DNA of 64,000 nt from JAIQFL01 sp035501495 (lineage in GTDB: Bacteria > Acidobacteriota > Terriglobia > Bryobacterales > Bryobacteraceae): assembly GCA_035501495.1 (NCBI GenBank), contig DATJWB010000120.1, forward strand, positions 35,978 to 99,977, read 5' to 3'. The notes beneath the pieces were generated by a model. It was given only the letters and a program-made list of their open reading frames with translations, was not told where the DNA came from and ran no database searches. Shown piece by piece: positions 1 to 8,435 of this stretch; position 1 is the first letter of the stretch; each line of letters opens with the position of its first letter. The position numbers and the translations under genes are program-made.

Positions 1-1470
1 CGCAAGGTCGAGGCGGCGATACAGGCTTCGGAACCGGGAGCCACGGCGTTGAATCTCGACCAGGCGCTGGCTTTCGCGCGCCATGTTCAGTCCCAGGACA
101 GCGGGCGCGCCGGCGAGATCGTCTTTGTCGGATCGGGCCGCACGGTCGAACGAGATCCCGAAAATGCCGGCGCCGCGCCGCGCAATCTGCGCGTCCTGCT
201 GGTCTCCGACCCCATCGAGAACACCGGGCTGCGCAAAATCGGGACACGCCGCTCCGCGACCGAACCGGACCTCTGGGAGATCTACATTTCGACGCATAAC
301 TATGGAACGCGGCCGCGCGACGTAAACCTGGCGATCGATTTCGGGCCGTTGGGCACCAACGGGCGGATTCCGGCAGGCTCGCAGCGCCTCAACATTCCAG
401 CGGGCGCCGATAAGGAGACCAGCTTCGAGTACCGAACCGGCTCCGCCGGGCTGCTGCGCGTGAATCTGACGCCGCATGACGCCTTCCCCGCCGACGACTA
501 CGCCGAACTGGAATTGCCCGCCCAACCCATGCTGCCGGTGGTGGTCTACACCAACGAGGGGGATTTGCTGCGTCCGGTTTTGTCGGCCACGCAGCGGGTC
601 GCCGCGGTTTACCGGAAGCCGACGGAATACCAGCCCAACGACAAGGGCCTGGTGATTCTCGATCGCTTTGTTCCGCCCCGTCGGCCCGCCGCCGATTCCA
701 TCTGGATCGACCCGCCTCCCAAGGGCTCGCCGGTGCCTGTCCGGACGGTGGTGGAGAACGAAGCATTCCAGGGATGGGATCCCACGCACCCGGCGGCTGC
801 CGGCCTGCGCACCAAGGATTTCAAGCTCGATCGGGCCTCGGTGTTCGAGCCCGCACCGACCGATGGCCGGATTGGCGTGGTGCAGCAGGGCCCGGTGATT
901 GTGGCGCGCCCGGGGCAGCCGAAGATCGTGGTTCTCGGATTCCACCCGGTGCTTTCGGGGATGCGCTACGAACTGGCCACGCCGCTGCTGTTTGCGAACC
1001 TGCTGCGTTGGGTGTCGCCGGAAATCTTCCGCCACTCGGAGGTGGCCGGCGGCAGCGTTGGAAGTGTCAAGCTCGTGATGGATCAGGATGTGCCTGAGAA
1101 AGAGATCAAGGTTACCGCGCAAGACGGGTCTGCGCTGCCCTTCTCCTTGCACGACCGCGCGCTGAGCTTCTTCTCGGGGACGCCCGGGGCAGTGCGCGTG
1201 TCCGCCGGAGACCGCGAGTATCTGTACTCGCTCACGCTTCCGCAGCTCTGGGATTCCAAGTGGGACCCGCCGGCCGACGCGCAGAAAACCATCCCTCGGT
1301 TTGCACCGGTCTTCGACTCGGCGAGCGATTTGTGGCCATGGCTCGCGGTCCTGGGCGGCGCGGGGCTGCTGGCAGAATGGATCCTGTTCGGGCGGTTCCG
1401 GCGATACGCGGTGGGGCGGCCGGTGCTGCTGCGCCGGAAAGCGCCGGCCGCGATGGAGGCCCGGAAATGA
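1..1470 (+). CDS. BatA/VWA-type membrane protein, C-terminal part (5' end outside window)
   Basis: The reading frame is open from base 1, so the N-terminus lies outside the window; the first in-frame TTG at 49 is not likely to be the true start. About 489 residues are present. The visible part has beta-rich segments of the CARDB/BatA-associated kind, then a hydrophobic stretch close to the C-terminus (LWPWLAVLGGAGLLAEWILF) followed by a basic tail, which fits a single membrane anchor. The stop codon overlaps the start of the next VWA gene as ATGA, so the two are translationally coupled. BatA/BatB-like proteins usually sit with MoxR and DUF58 genes, which would lie upstream. The assignment is by layout and partner gene; the VWA domain itself is not visible. 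Confidence 0.65.
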   Translation, partial: RKVEAAIQASEPGATALNLDQALAFARHVQSQDSGRAGEIVFVGSGRTVERDPENAGAAPRNLRVLLVSDPIENTGLRKIGTRRSATEPDLWEIYISTHNYGTRPRDVNLAIDFGPLGTNGRIPAGSQRLNIPAGADKETSFEYRTGSAGLLRVNLTPHDAFPADDYAELELPAQPMLPVVVYTNEGDLLRPVLSATQRVAAVYRKPTEYQPNDKGLVILDRFVPPRRPAADSIWIDPPPKGSPVPVRTVVENEAFQGWDPTHPAAAGLRTKDFKLDRASVFEPAPTDGRIGVVQQGPVIVARPGQPKIVVLGFHPVLSGMRYELATPLLFANLLRWVSPEIFRHSEVAGGSVGSVKLVMDQDVPEKEIKVTAQDGSALPFSLHDRALSFFSGTPGAVRVSAGDREYLYSLTLPQLWDSKWDPPADAQKTIPRFAPVFDSASDLWPWLAVLGGAGLLAEWILFGRFRRYAVGRPVLLRRKAPAAMEARK

Positions 1471-3974
1471 GTTTCGACCATCCATGGTTGCTGCTGTCGC
1501 TGCTTCTGCCTGTGGCGTGGGCCGTTTGGGAATGGCGTACGTCCGCGCGGCGCACCGCTCTGCTGCTCAAAGGGGGAGCGTTCGCTGCCATCGCACTGGC
1601 ACTGGCCCAGCCGCGGATCACCGTGTACGAGACCAAGATGGCGGTAGCGATCCTGGCGGACACTTCGGCGAGCATTTCCGCCGAGGATCTCAAGACCGAG
1701 TCGGCGCTGGCCGATCGCGTGGAGCGCTCGCGCGGGCGCCACTGGACGCACATCATCCCGTTCGCGCGCGCGACCCGCGGCACGGCGCGCGAAGAGCACA
1801 CCAAGGACGGATGGCAACTGCATCACACTGCCGGGAGCGCGGGGCACGGTACCAATCTGGAAGCCGCCATTCGCGACGGGGCGGCCGCTCTCCCCGCCGG
1901 AATGGTCACTCGCCTGGTGCTGGTATCGGACGGCAACGAGAACCTGGGAAGCGTCTCGCGCGCTATCTGGCAGGCGCAGCAACTGGGCATCCCCATCGAT
2001 ACCGTCCCGCTGGCGGGGCGTCCCAAACCCACCCTGCGGCTGGAATCGATTGCCCTTCCCGGGCAGGTCTTCAGCGGCGAGCGGTTTCCGATTGAGATTA
2101 CGCTGGAATCGCCGCGCGCCGCGCGCGGCACCGTGGAAATGACCGCCGAGGGGAAAGCCATTGGCAACGGCCCGGTGGAGTTGATGCCCGGGGTGAATCA
2201 TCTGCGGCTTCAGGCGAGCGTCAATTCGGTGGGAGCCGTGGCGCTGGCAGGCAAGATTGCGGCCGGCGATCTGGGTGAGGCGCGCTTCGAAGATGCGTTG
2301 ACGCTGAGGCGCCCGCGCGTCCTGTTCGTTTCGCACGACCCGGTGCAGAGCGAGGAGCACCTGGTTCGGACCTTCGAGGCCAATCAATTTGAAGTTACCC
2401 ACGATACCGGCGGAGTCCCCGAAAAGCTCGACGATTACCAGTTGATCGTGATCAACAACTGGGACATGGAATCCATTCCCGCTCCGCGCAAGGCTTCCCT
2501 CGAAGAGTACGTGAAGAAGGGCGGCGGCCTGGTGTGGGTAGCCGGCGAGCACAACGTGTACGTGGACAAGAAGGGGCAGGAGGAAGACCCGCTGGAGCGC
2601 TCGTTGCCGGCGAAGCTGGCGCCGCCGCGCTCTCCCGAAGGCACCGCGGTAGTGTTGATCATCGACAAGTCTTCGTCGATGGAAGGGCGCAAAATCGAGC
2701 TGGCCCGCCTGGCGGCCATCGGGGTGGTGGAAAACCTGCGGCCGATCGACAGTGTCGGCGTCCTGATCTTCGACAACTCGTTTCAGTGGGCGGTTCCAAT
2801 CCGCAAGGCGGAAGACCGCGCCGGGATCAAGAAGCTGATCTCCGGCATCACGCCGGATGGTGGTACGCAGATCGCGCCCGCGCTGACCGAAGCGTACCAG
2901 CGCATTCTGCCGCAGACCGCGATCTTCAAGCATATCGTGCTGTTGACGGACGGAATTTCCGAGGAAGGCGACAGCATGACGCTGTCGCGGGAAGCGCTGG
3001 CCAACCACGTCACGATTTCGACCGTGGGGCTGGGGCAGGACGTCAACCGCGCGTTCCTGGAAAAGGTGGCCACGGCGGCGGAAGGCAAGTCGTATTTTCT
3101 GAACGACCCTTCGGGGCTCGAGCAGATCCTGCTGCGCGACGTGGAGGAGCACACCGGGGTGACCGCGATCGAAAAACCGATCCAACCCAAAGTGGTGAAG
3201 CAGGCGGAGATCCTGGACGGCGTCGGCATCGAAAGCGCGCCACCACTACGCGGCTACGTGCGTTTCCAGTCGCGTCCGACTTCCGACGTCATCCTCAGCG
3301 CCGACCGCGACGACCCGCTGCTGGTGCGCTGGCAATACGGATTGGGGCGGTCGGCCGTCTTCACGTCGGATGCCAAGAACCGCTGGGCGATGAACTGGGT
3401 GACCTGGAACGGCTTCGACCGCTTTTGGGCGAACGTCTTCCGCGACCTGCTGCCGCACGCGCCGCAGAGCGAGACGGCCGCGGACTTCGACCGGGCGTCG
3501 AGCGAGCTGGTGGTGGACTATCACCTATCGCGCAACGTGCCGGAGCCGGAGGCGATCCCCGACATCTTTGCGTTTGGGCCGAACGGATTCCAGGCGCCCC
3601 TGAAGGTCAACAAGGTGGCCGCGGGCCACTACCGCGGGCGGCTTTCCATCGGGCAGAATCAGGGGCTGTTCCGGGTTCGTCCTCTGGCCGAATCGGCAGC
3701 GTTTCCCGAAGTCGGATTCTACCGGCAGGAGGATGAGATGCTGGAGTACGGCAACAACGAGCCCCTGCTGCGGCAGATTGCCGGCGCGACCGGTGGCCAT
3801 TTCAATCCTCCCGCGAAGGCCGTGTTCGATGCGGCGGGGCGGAGCATCCGTTCCACGATGGAACTCTGGCCTGGGCTGCTGGCGTTGGCGGTTGCGCTCA
3901 ATCTCGCGGAACTGGTGCTGCGCAAGTGGAAGGGACTGCTGGAAGCGCTCCACTTCCGGCCGGTGACGGCGTAG
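1467..3974 (+). CDS. Membrane protein with two von Willebrand A domains
   Basis: 835 residues starting at the ATG that overlaps the previous stop (ATGA). Two hydrophobic N-terminal stretches (about residues 5-21 and 36-48) precede a first VWA-like domain with a MIDAS-type motif DTSAS (65-69) and a following LVSDGNENLG. A middle segment around 295-390 resembles the glutamine-amidotransferase-like domain found in such proteins (VLFVSHD, GGGLVWVAGEH). A second VWA domain begins at about 397 with the canonical MIDAS DKSSS (400-404), the Thr motif in PDGGT, and LLTDG. The C-terminus ends in another hydrophobic helix (LWPGLLALAVALNLAEL). The domains probably face the periplasm and bind a metal-dependent ligand. 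VWA membrane proteins of this kind are often linked to chaperone/MoxR systems, but the ligand cannot be told from sequence. Confidence 0.8.
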   Translation: MSFDHPWLLLSLLLPVAWAVWEWRTSARRTALLLKGGAFAAIALALAQPRITVYETKMAVAILADTSASISAEDLKTESALADRVERSRGRHWTHIIPFARATRGTAREEHTKDGWQLHHTAGSAGHGTNLEAAIRDGAAALPAGMVTRLVLVSDGNENLGSVSRAIWQAQQLGIPIDTVPLAGRPKPTLRLESIALPGQVFSGERFPIEITLESPRAARGTVEMTAEGKAIGNGPVELMPGVNHLRLQASVNSVGAVALAGKIAAGDLGEARFEDALTLRRPRVLFVSHDPVQSEEHLVRTFEANQFEVTHDTGGVPEKLDDYQLIVINNWDMESIPAPRKASLEEYVKKGGGLVWVAGEHNVYVDKKGQEEDPLERSLPAKLAPPRSPEGTAVVLIIDKSSSMEGRKIELARLAAIGVVENLRPIDSVGVLIFDNSFQWAVPIRKAEDRAGIKKLISGITPDGGTQIAPALTEAYQRILPQTAIFKHIVLLTDGISEEGDSMTLSREALANHVTISTVGLGQDVNRAFLEKVATAAEGKSYFLNDPSGLEQILLRDVEEHTGVTAIEKPIQPKVVKQAEILDGVGIESAPPLRGYVRFQSRPTSDVILSADRDDPLLVRWQYGLGRSAVFTSDAKNRWAMNWVTWNGFDRFWANVFRDLLPHAPQSETAADFDRASSELVVDYHLSRNVPEPEAIPDIFAFGPNGFQAPLKVNKVAAGHYRGRLSIGQNQGLFRVRPLAESAAFPEVGFYRQEDEMLEYGNNEPLLRQIAGATGGHFNPPAKAVFDAAGRSIRSTMELWPGLLALAVALNLAELVLRKWKGLLEALHFRPVTA

Positions 3975-4390
3975 GCGCAACGCGCCCTGCCGCAACCAGC
4001 GGGGTGCTGTTATGGCTCGGGGATCCGATCCAGTTACCGGCGCCACTCCCGAAACGCGGCGGCCGCTTCCGGATAACGTGGAATCTCCAGCACTGGAGCC
4101 AAAGTGGCGGCGATGGTCCGATAGCCTGCCAGCGCCCGGCTGACGGTTTGGCGGGCCGCGCCGGTTTCGCCGGCGGCGAACTCGGTGAACGCCAGCGTAA
4201 CCTGGTACGGGGGCATTTTCCCGGCGGTTTGCCCTACCGGCCGGCGCGCCAGTCCCAGCGCGGTTATCGGACACCGCTGAGCACAACGTCAGACGAAGGC
4301 GAACTGAATCAGCGGAACTGGCGGTTTTGGTAACGGGGCGGAGAGGTCCATCCATACCAGTATCCGGGGCTCATGCCAGACTTCACCGGC
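3975..4390. other. Intergenic region between convergent genes
   Basis: 416 bases between the end of the VWA gene and the end of the minus-strand methyltransferase. Apart from a possible short gene remnant on the minus strand (4034-4216) nothing recognisable was seen. There is no clear hairpin followed by a T-run and no tRNA. Confidence 0.4.
4034..4216 (-). pseudogene. Possible C-terminal remnant of an alanine-rich helical (TPR-like) protein
   Basis: The 60-codon frame beginning MPPYQVTLAF continues open for about 24 further codons upstream without a start, as expected for the tail of a longer protein. Composition is helical and alanine-rich (FTEFAAGETGAARQ, then PEAAAAFREWRR), like the last helices of TPR proteins common in these bacteria. 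The frame upstream ends in a stop, so any original N-terminal part is gone. This is weak evidence: it could be a chance frame. Confidence 0.2.
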
Positions 4391-5053
4391 TTATTTCTCG
4401 GCAAGCCAGGCCAGGAACAGGCCGTCGGGCTCCACATCCTCCCAGTAGGAAATGAAGCGGCTGTTCACTTTGCGGCAATGCTGGCCCAGCAGCCGTTCCA
4501 GTTCTTTACGGCCGAACCACGTCTCCCACTCCGGTGTCTCCAGGCGGCCCCATTGTTCCGCATTCTTGTCGATGATCGCGATTCGGCCGCCGGGCTTCAC
4601 CACACGGCAGATTTCGCTCACGGCCTTGTCGATCTCCACCGCATGCTCGAGGGATTCGGTAGCGTAGGCGCCATCGAAGAAGCCATCGGCAAACGGCAGA
4701 TCGGTCATTGACCCCTGGCGGGTGCGAATCGGTTGCGGAACAAACCTCAGCATCTCCTCGGAAATGTCGAGCCCCCAGATCTCCGCGGCGGGCTCCTGCT
4801 CGATGAAGATGCGGGCGAAGCGGCCCTTCCCGCAGCCTACGTCCAGGACGCGTTTTCCGCGAAGATCGCCGAGGTGGTCGCGGATGAGCTTGACATGGTA
4901 AATGCGCGCATCGATGGTTGAGGGAAAGTGCTCCTCGTCCTTTGCGGACTCATCGAAGGAGGCTTGAATGCGCGCGCGCAACTCCGGTGTGAGCGGAACG
5001 TTCGCGCCTCCCGGCGCCCCCGCGCGCATTCCCAAAAGGCGCTTCCAGTCCAA
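4391..5053 (-). CDS. Class I SAM-dependent methyltransferase
   Basis: 220 residues. The SAM-binding motif I is clear (VLDVGCGKGRFA at about 69-80), followed by the acidic strand-2 motif IWGLDIS and a post-I region typical of the Methyltransf_11/UbiE-like fold. The start is a TTG with a GGAAAGG Shine-Dalgarno about 8 bases upstream; an internal ATG at residue 9 is the alternative. It lies 19 bases downstream of the phosphofructokinase gene on the same strand and is probably co-transcribed. The substrate is unknown; small-molecule, quinone or lipid methylation are all possible. Confidence 0.8.
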   Translation of the reverse strand: MDWKRLLGMRAGAPGGANVPLTPELRARIQASFDESAKDEEHFPSTIDARIYHVKLIRDHLGDLRGKRVLDVGCGKGRFARIFIEQEPAAEIWGLDISEEMLRFVPQPIRTRQGSMTDLPFADGFFDGAYATESLEHAVEIDKAVSEICRVVKPGGRIAIIDKNAEQWGRLETPEWETWFGRKELERLLGQHCRKVNSRFISYWEDVEPDGLFLAWLAEK

Positions 5054-5072
5054 TCCGCCGCCTTTCCGGAGT

Positions 5073-6257
5073 TCACGCCCGCGTGAGGAAGATCGGCAAC
5101 CCGAGCTTCTGATCGTAGGTGGGACGATAGCGCTCGGTGTTGTACATGGTGCCGATCTCGACGTGACGCGGGCCGAGCTTGGGATCGGGAATGGCGGACA
5201 GAACGTAACAGCCGCCCTGGATCGCGGTCATCAGCCCGTGCTTGCCGGCTTCGATCGCATCCATGGCCATGCCGGCGAAGGTGCCCGCCACCATGCGGTC
5301 CACGAAGTCCGGGCTGCCCGAGCGCAGGTCGTAGGTGAGGTCGCTGACGATCGTCTCTTCGCCGGTCGCCGCCTTGATTTCATTGCTGAGGTCTTCGGCG
5401 ACGCTCATCTTCTTGCGGTGCCCATAGGCGTCCGCGTCGCCGTACTCCTTCACCGTGTAGCCCTCCCACTCGGCGCCTTCGGAGAGGATCACCAGCGCGT
5501 AGTTGCTGGGGTTGTTGCGCTTGTCGGTCATCAGAAGCTCGATCAGCTTCTTGAGATCCACCTTGTACTCCGGGATGCAGCAGCGGACCGAGGTGACGTA
5601 GGCGGTGTAGAGCGCGGTATAGCCCGCGTCGCGTCCGAAAACGCGGAAGATTCCGATGCGCTCGTGCGACCCTACGGTAGTGCGCTGGCGCTCGATGGCA
5701 TCCATGGCGCGCGTGATGGCGGTTGAAAAACCGATACAGTATTCCGTATTCCGCACATCGTTGTCCATGGTCTTCGGCACGGCGATCACCTTCACGCCAT
5801 CGGCGTCGAGGTGCGCCGCGTAGCTCAGTGTGTCGTCGCCGCCGATGGCGACGATGTAATCGAGGCACAAGGTCTCGATATTCTTCTTGACCGCCCTGGT
5901 GACGTCGTAGGTGGTGGCGGTGACGCCCTTCTTGGTGGTTTCGTTCTTGGGAAAATCCTGTCCTTCGAGGACAGGGGGAAGCTTCTTCATCTTGGAGGGG
6001 CTGGTACGCGAACTGTGCAGATAGGTGCCGCCCGTGCGATCGATGGTGCGGGTGTTCTCGCGGTTGAGCGGCTGAATGTAGCGCGCCCGGCTGCCCGGGT
6101 CGCGGAGATCGACGTGCGTCAGACCCTCCCACCCGCGGCGGATACCGATGATCTCGCAGCCAATTTCACTTCCGCGGTACACCACCGCTTTGATCACGGA
6201 ATTCAGACCCGGAACGTCGCCGCCGCCCGTGAGGATCCCAATACGCTTTGCAGCCAT
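5073..6257 (-). CDS. pfp: 6-phosphofructokinase, pyrophosphate-type signature
   Basis: 394 residues. It phosphorylates fructose 6-phosphate at C1 in glycolysis. The N-terminal nucleotide/phosphate loop GGGDVPGLN (11-19) is present. Two residues known to separate donor specificity are of the pyrophosphate type: GGDDT (139-143, Asp where ATP enzymes have Gly) and PKTMDND (161-167, Lys where ATP enzymes have Gly in PGTIDND). By family knowledge this predicts PPi rather than ATP as donor, making the step reversible. ATG start with AAAGGAG six bases upstream. A TATAAT sequence lies about 50 bases upstream. The methyltransferase follows closely. The enzyme identity is firm; donor preference is inferred from the two motifs. 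Confidence 0.9.
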   Translation of the reverse strand: MAAKRIGILTGGGDVPGLNSVIKAVVYRGSEIGCEIIGIRRGWEGLTHVDLRDPGSRARYIQPLNRENTRTIDRTGGTYLHSSRTSPSKMKKLPPVLEGQDFPKNETTKKGVTATTYDVTRAVKKNIETLCLDYIVAIGGDDTLSYAAHLDADGVKVIAVPKTMDNDVRNTEYCIGFSTAITRAMDAIERQRTTVGSHERIGIFRVFGRDAGYTALYTAYVTSVRCCIPEYKVDLKKLIELLMTDKRNNPSNYALVILSEGAEWEGYTVKEYGDADAYGHRKKMSVAEDLSNEIKAATGEETIVSDLTYDLRSGSPDFVDRMVAGTFAGMAMDAIEAGKHGLMTAIQGGCYVLSAIPDPKLGPRHVEIGTMYNTERYRPTYDQKLGLPIFLTRA

Positions 6258-6305
6258 GAATGCTCCTTTGGAGGAATGCAGAAATCTTTCAGATTGAAAA
6301 CTCTC

Positions 6306-6311
6306 ATTATA
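6306..6311 (-). promoter_or_regulatory. Candidate -10 element for the phosphofructokinase gene
   Basis: A perfect TATAAT lies on the minus strand in the divergent gap between the phosphofructokinase and hydrolase genes. It would give a leader of about 40 bases. No good -35 hexamer is visible 17 bases upstream, so support is limited to the -10 match and position. Confidence 0.3.
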
Positions 6312-6351
6312 AAGTATGGCGCGCGCGCACGGTCCGTTGTATACGTATTAC

Positions 6352-7503
6352 ATGACGCGACGCGATCTGGCGAAACTGGCGGGTGCTACGGCATTATTGC
6401 AGAAACAGGCGATCGCCACCGAAGCTCCCAAGTACACGGGCGCCCTCGACGGGTACCTGGACAAAGTCAATGGGGCCGGATTCGATCCGGTCATTTTCAG
6501 CCACAAGCTGTATGAGGCGTCGGCTCTGCGGTTGTCGTTTCAGGCGCAGAACCGGCGGGATGCGGAACAATGGCAGAAGAATCTGCGGGCCAAGATCACG
6601 GAACTGCTGGGCGGTTTTCCCGCCAGGCGGGTGCCGCTCTTGTCGCAGACCTTGGAGGTCCGCGACTTTGCGGGGTACCGCCGCGAGAAATTCGTCTTCC
6701 AGAGCCGGCCGGATGCCTGGGTCCTGGGGTATCTGCTCACACCCAAGCCGCCGCAGACGCCGCAGCCGGTAGTCATTTGCGTGCCGGGCCACGGGCGCGG
6801 CGTGGACGACATCGTGGGGGTCGACGACAAGGGCCAGGATCGCACGGTGAAGGAAGCCTATCAGTATGACTTCGCCATTCAGGCGGTGGAGCACGGCATG
6901 GCGGCTCTGGCCATCGAGCCGATGGCTTTCGGGTGCCGGCGCGATCCGCTGACCAAGGCGCACAATCTGACGGCTTCGGCCTGCCAACCCGCGGCGGGAG
7001 CCGCGCTGCTGATGGGCCAGACCATGATCGGCTGGCGGGTTTACGACGTCATGCGCACCATCGACTGGATCGAGACGCGTCCGGAACTGGACGCGCACCA
7101 CGTGGGATGCATGGGGATCTCGGGCGGCGGCACGTGCACGACATTTTCCGCGGCGCTCGAGCCGCGGATTCGCGCGGCGATGGTGAGCGGCTACCTGAAC
7201 ACGTTCCGCGACAGCATCATGAGCATTTCGCACTGCATCGACAACTATGTTCCCGGGATTCTCAACTGGTGCGAGATGTACGATGTGGCAGGATTGATCG
7301 CGCCGCGTCCGGCGTTCTTCGAGTCGGGCGAGCGCGACAACATTTTCCCCATCGGGGCCAGCCGCGCGAGTTTCGCGCGAGTGAAGAAGATCTACGAGGT
7401 ATTCGAGGCGGCCAACGCCACGGACCAGGAGACCTTCGACGGTCCCCACAGCTTCTGGGGCAAGCGCGGGCTTCCGTTCCTGGCGCGGCATCTGGCGGTG
7501 TAG
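6352..7503 (+). CDS. Exported alpha/beta hydrolase (acetyl xylan esterase / dienelactone hydrolase-like)
   Basis: 383 residues from the ATG at 6352; an in-frame ATG at 6316 adds 12 residues but spoils the signal sequence. The N-terminus MTRRDLAKLAGATALLQ looks like a short Tat-type signal. The nucleophile elbow is GISGGG with Ser at residue 257, the acid is probably Asp in GERDNIFP, and the histidine lies in DGPHSFWG near the end, giving a complete triad. The order and spacing fit large alpha/beta hydrolases of the acetyl xylan esterase group, which deacetylate plant polysaccharides. The precise substrate cannot be fixed. It is divergent from the phosphofructokinase gene and followed by structured non-coding sequence. 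Confidence 0.75.
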   Translation: MTRRDLAKLAGATALLQKQAIATEAPKYTGALDGYLDKVNGAGFDPVIFSHKLYEASALRLSFQAQNRRDAEQWQKNLRAKITELLGGFPARRVPLLSQTLEVRDFAGYRREKFVFQSRPDAWVLGYLLTPKPPQTPQPVVICVPGHGRGVDDIVGVDDKGQDRTVKEAYQYDFAIQAVEHGMAALAIEPMAFGCRRDPLTKAHNLTASACQPAAGAALLMGQTMIGWRVYDVMRTIDWIETRPELDAHHVGCMGISGGGTCTTFSAALEPRIRAAMVSGYLNTFRDSIMSISHCIDNYVPGILNWCEMYDVAGLIAPRPAFFESGERDNIFPIGASRASFARVKKIYEVFEAANATDQETFDGPHSFWGKRGLPFLARHLAV

Positions 7504-7548
7504 GGCTTGTGGGCCAGGACGACCCTGGCACTACCGTCCACAAAGCCC
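7503..7548 (+). other. Stem-loop immediately after the hydrolase stop codon
   Basis: An outer stem pairs GGGCTTGTGG (7503-7512) with CCACAAAGCCC (7538-7548), one bulged base, and encloses a perfect hairpin GCCAGG/CCTGGC (7513-7518 with 7524-7529). It starts on the last base of the stop codon. No T-run follows, so it is not a classical rho-independent terminator; it could protect or process the 3' end. Confidence 0.45.
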
Positions 7549-7561
7549 CCCGCCGGACGAC

Positions 7562-7608
7562 GTGGCGCGGGCACTCCTGCCTGCCGCGTACCGACTCATC
7601 GGGACGCT
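7562..7608 (+). repeat. 47-bp dispersed two-hairpin repeat, copy 1
   Basis: Matches the reverse complement of 24452-24498 at 45 of 47 positions. It contains two potential hairpins: GGGCA-CTCC-TGCCT and, further on, CCGA-CTCA-TCGG extended by flanking pairs. In this copy the second stem has one mismatch (A for C at 7590). It lies 58 bases after the stop of the exported hydrolase gene, in an intergenic position. REP-like element is the best description. Confidence 0.7.
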
Positions 7609-7667
7609 CATCGGCGCCCGTAGTTTCGCTGGCCGCCAGCCGTTTTCGAGGCTGCACGAGACGACAC

Positions 7668-8435
7668 TCAGATTCGCGGTCTCAGCAGCTCGGGCAACTC
7701 CGCCACACTCCCGAGGATGTGGGTGTGCGGCTCGCGGCGCAACGTCTCTTCATTCGAAGCGCCTGAGAGCACACCTACCACGGCACGCAGTCCGGCGTTG
7801 GTTCCCGCCAGCAGGTCGAGAGGAGTGTCGCCGACGGCCATCACCTCGGCGACGCTGCCGGTGCGGGCTGCCTCCATGGCATGAAAAAGCATGAAGGGCG
7901 CAGGCCGTCCCTGGACGACGTCGTCGCTGCAGATCGTTGCGGCGAAGTATCCTTCCCAGCCGAGACGCGCGAAGATCGAGGTCGTGATGGCGCGATCGAA
8001 GCCGGTGGTCGTGGCGAGCAGGTAACCGTCGCGGCGCATCTGTTGAAAGGCCTTCTCCGCGCCGGAGATCGGGGGCACAGAGCGGTAGACCTCCGTCAAG
8101 TGGGAGGAGACCTCGTCATAGATGCGCGCAATCAGCTGGTCGCGGTCGGCGCCTGGCGGCAGGGTTTGCTTCTCCACGAAGTAGCGGATGATCTCGCGCT
8201 TCGACGCGCCCCGCCGCCGCCTGATCTCCTCGGCGCTGGATTGAATTTCGTAATGCGCCAGCGCGCTGCTCAGCACTTGGGGAACATCTCCGCGGTCTTC
8301 GACGATCGTGCCCCCCACGTCGAGCACCACGAGCCGGATGCCTGAGACGGGCCTGGCCCGTGCAGCCGATGCGCTGGACGGAAGAGCGGCTGCGGTTACG
8401 AGCCCTGTCAGCGATTGTCTTCGGGAAATGTTCAA
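7668..8435 (-). CDS. Exported HAD-superfamily phosphatase, phosphonatase-like
   Basis: 255 residues. Begins with a twin-arginine type signal (SRRQSLTG then an Ala-rich hydrophobic stretch), so export by Tat is likely. HAD motif I reads LDVGGTIVED: the nucleophile Asp is present but the usual second Asp (+2) is Gly, as in the phosphonatase branch where that position is small. Motif II falls in ATTTGFD and motif III/IV in RPAPF...VGDTPLDLLAG. A cap with many charged residues lies between. The start codon is TTG with no clear Shine-Dalgarno. Phosphonoacetaldehyde-hydrolase-like or general phosphatase activity is possible; an exported member is unusual. No phn genes are nearby. Confidence 0.7.
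   Translation of the reverse strand: MNISRRQSLTGLVTAAALPSSASAARARPVSGIRLVVLDVGGTIVEDRGDVPQVLSSALAHYEIQSSAEEIRRRRGASKREIIRYFVEKQTLPPGADRDQLIARIYDEVSSHLTEVYRSVPPISGAEKAFQQMRRDGYLLATTTGFDRAITTSIFARLGWEGYFAATICSDDVVQGRPAPFMLFHAMEAARTGSVAEVMAVGDTPLDLLAGTNAGLRAVVGVLSGASNEETLRREPHTHILGSVAELPELLRPRI

Noticed and set aside
1083..3185. 700-residue open frame on the minus strand opposite the VWA genes
   Set aside because: Arg/His/Gln-rich composition and no family motif; it is a shadow of the GC-rich coding strand.
4034..4216. Functional small gene on the minus strand
   Set aside because: No start signal, frame extends upstream without an ATG, so kept only as a possible remnant.
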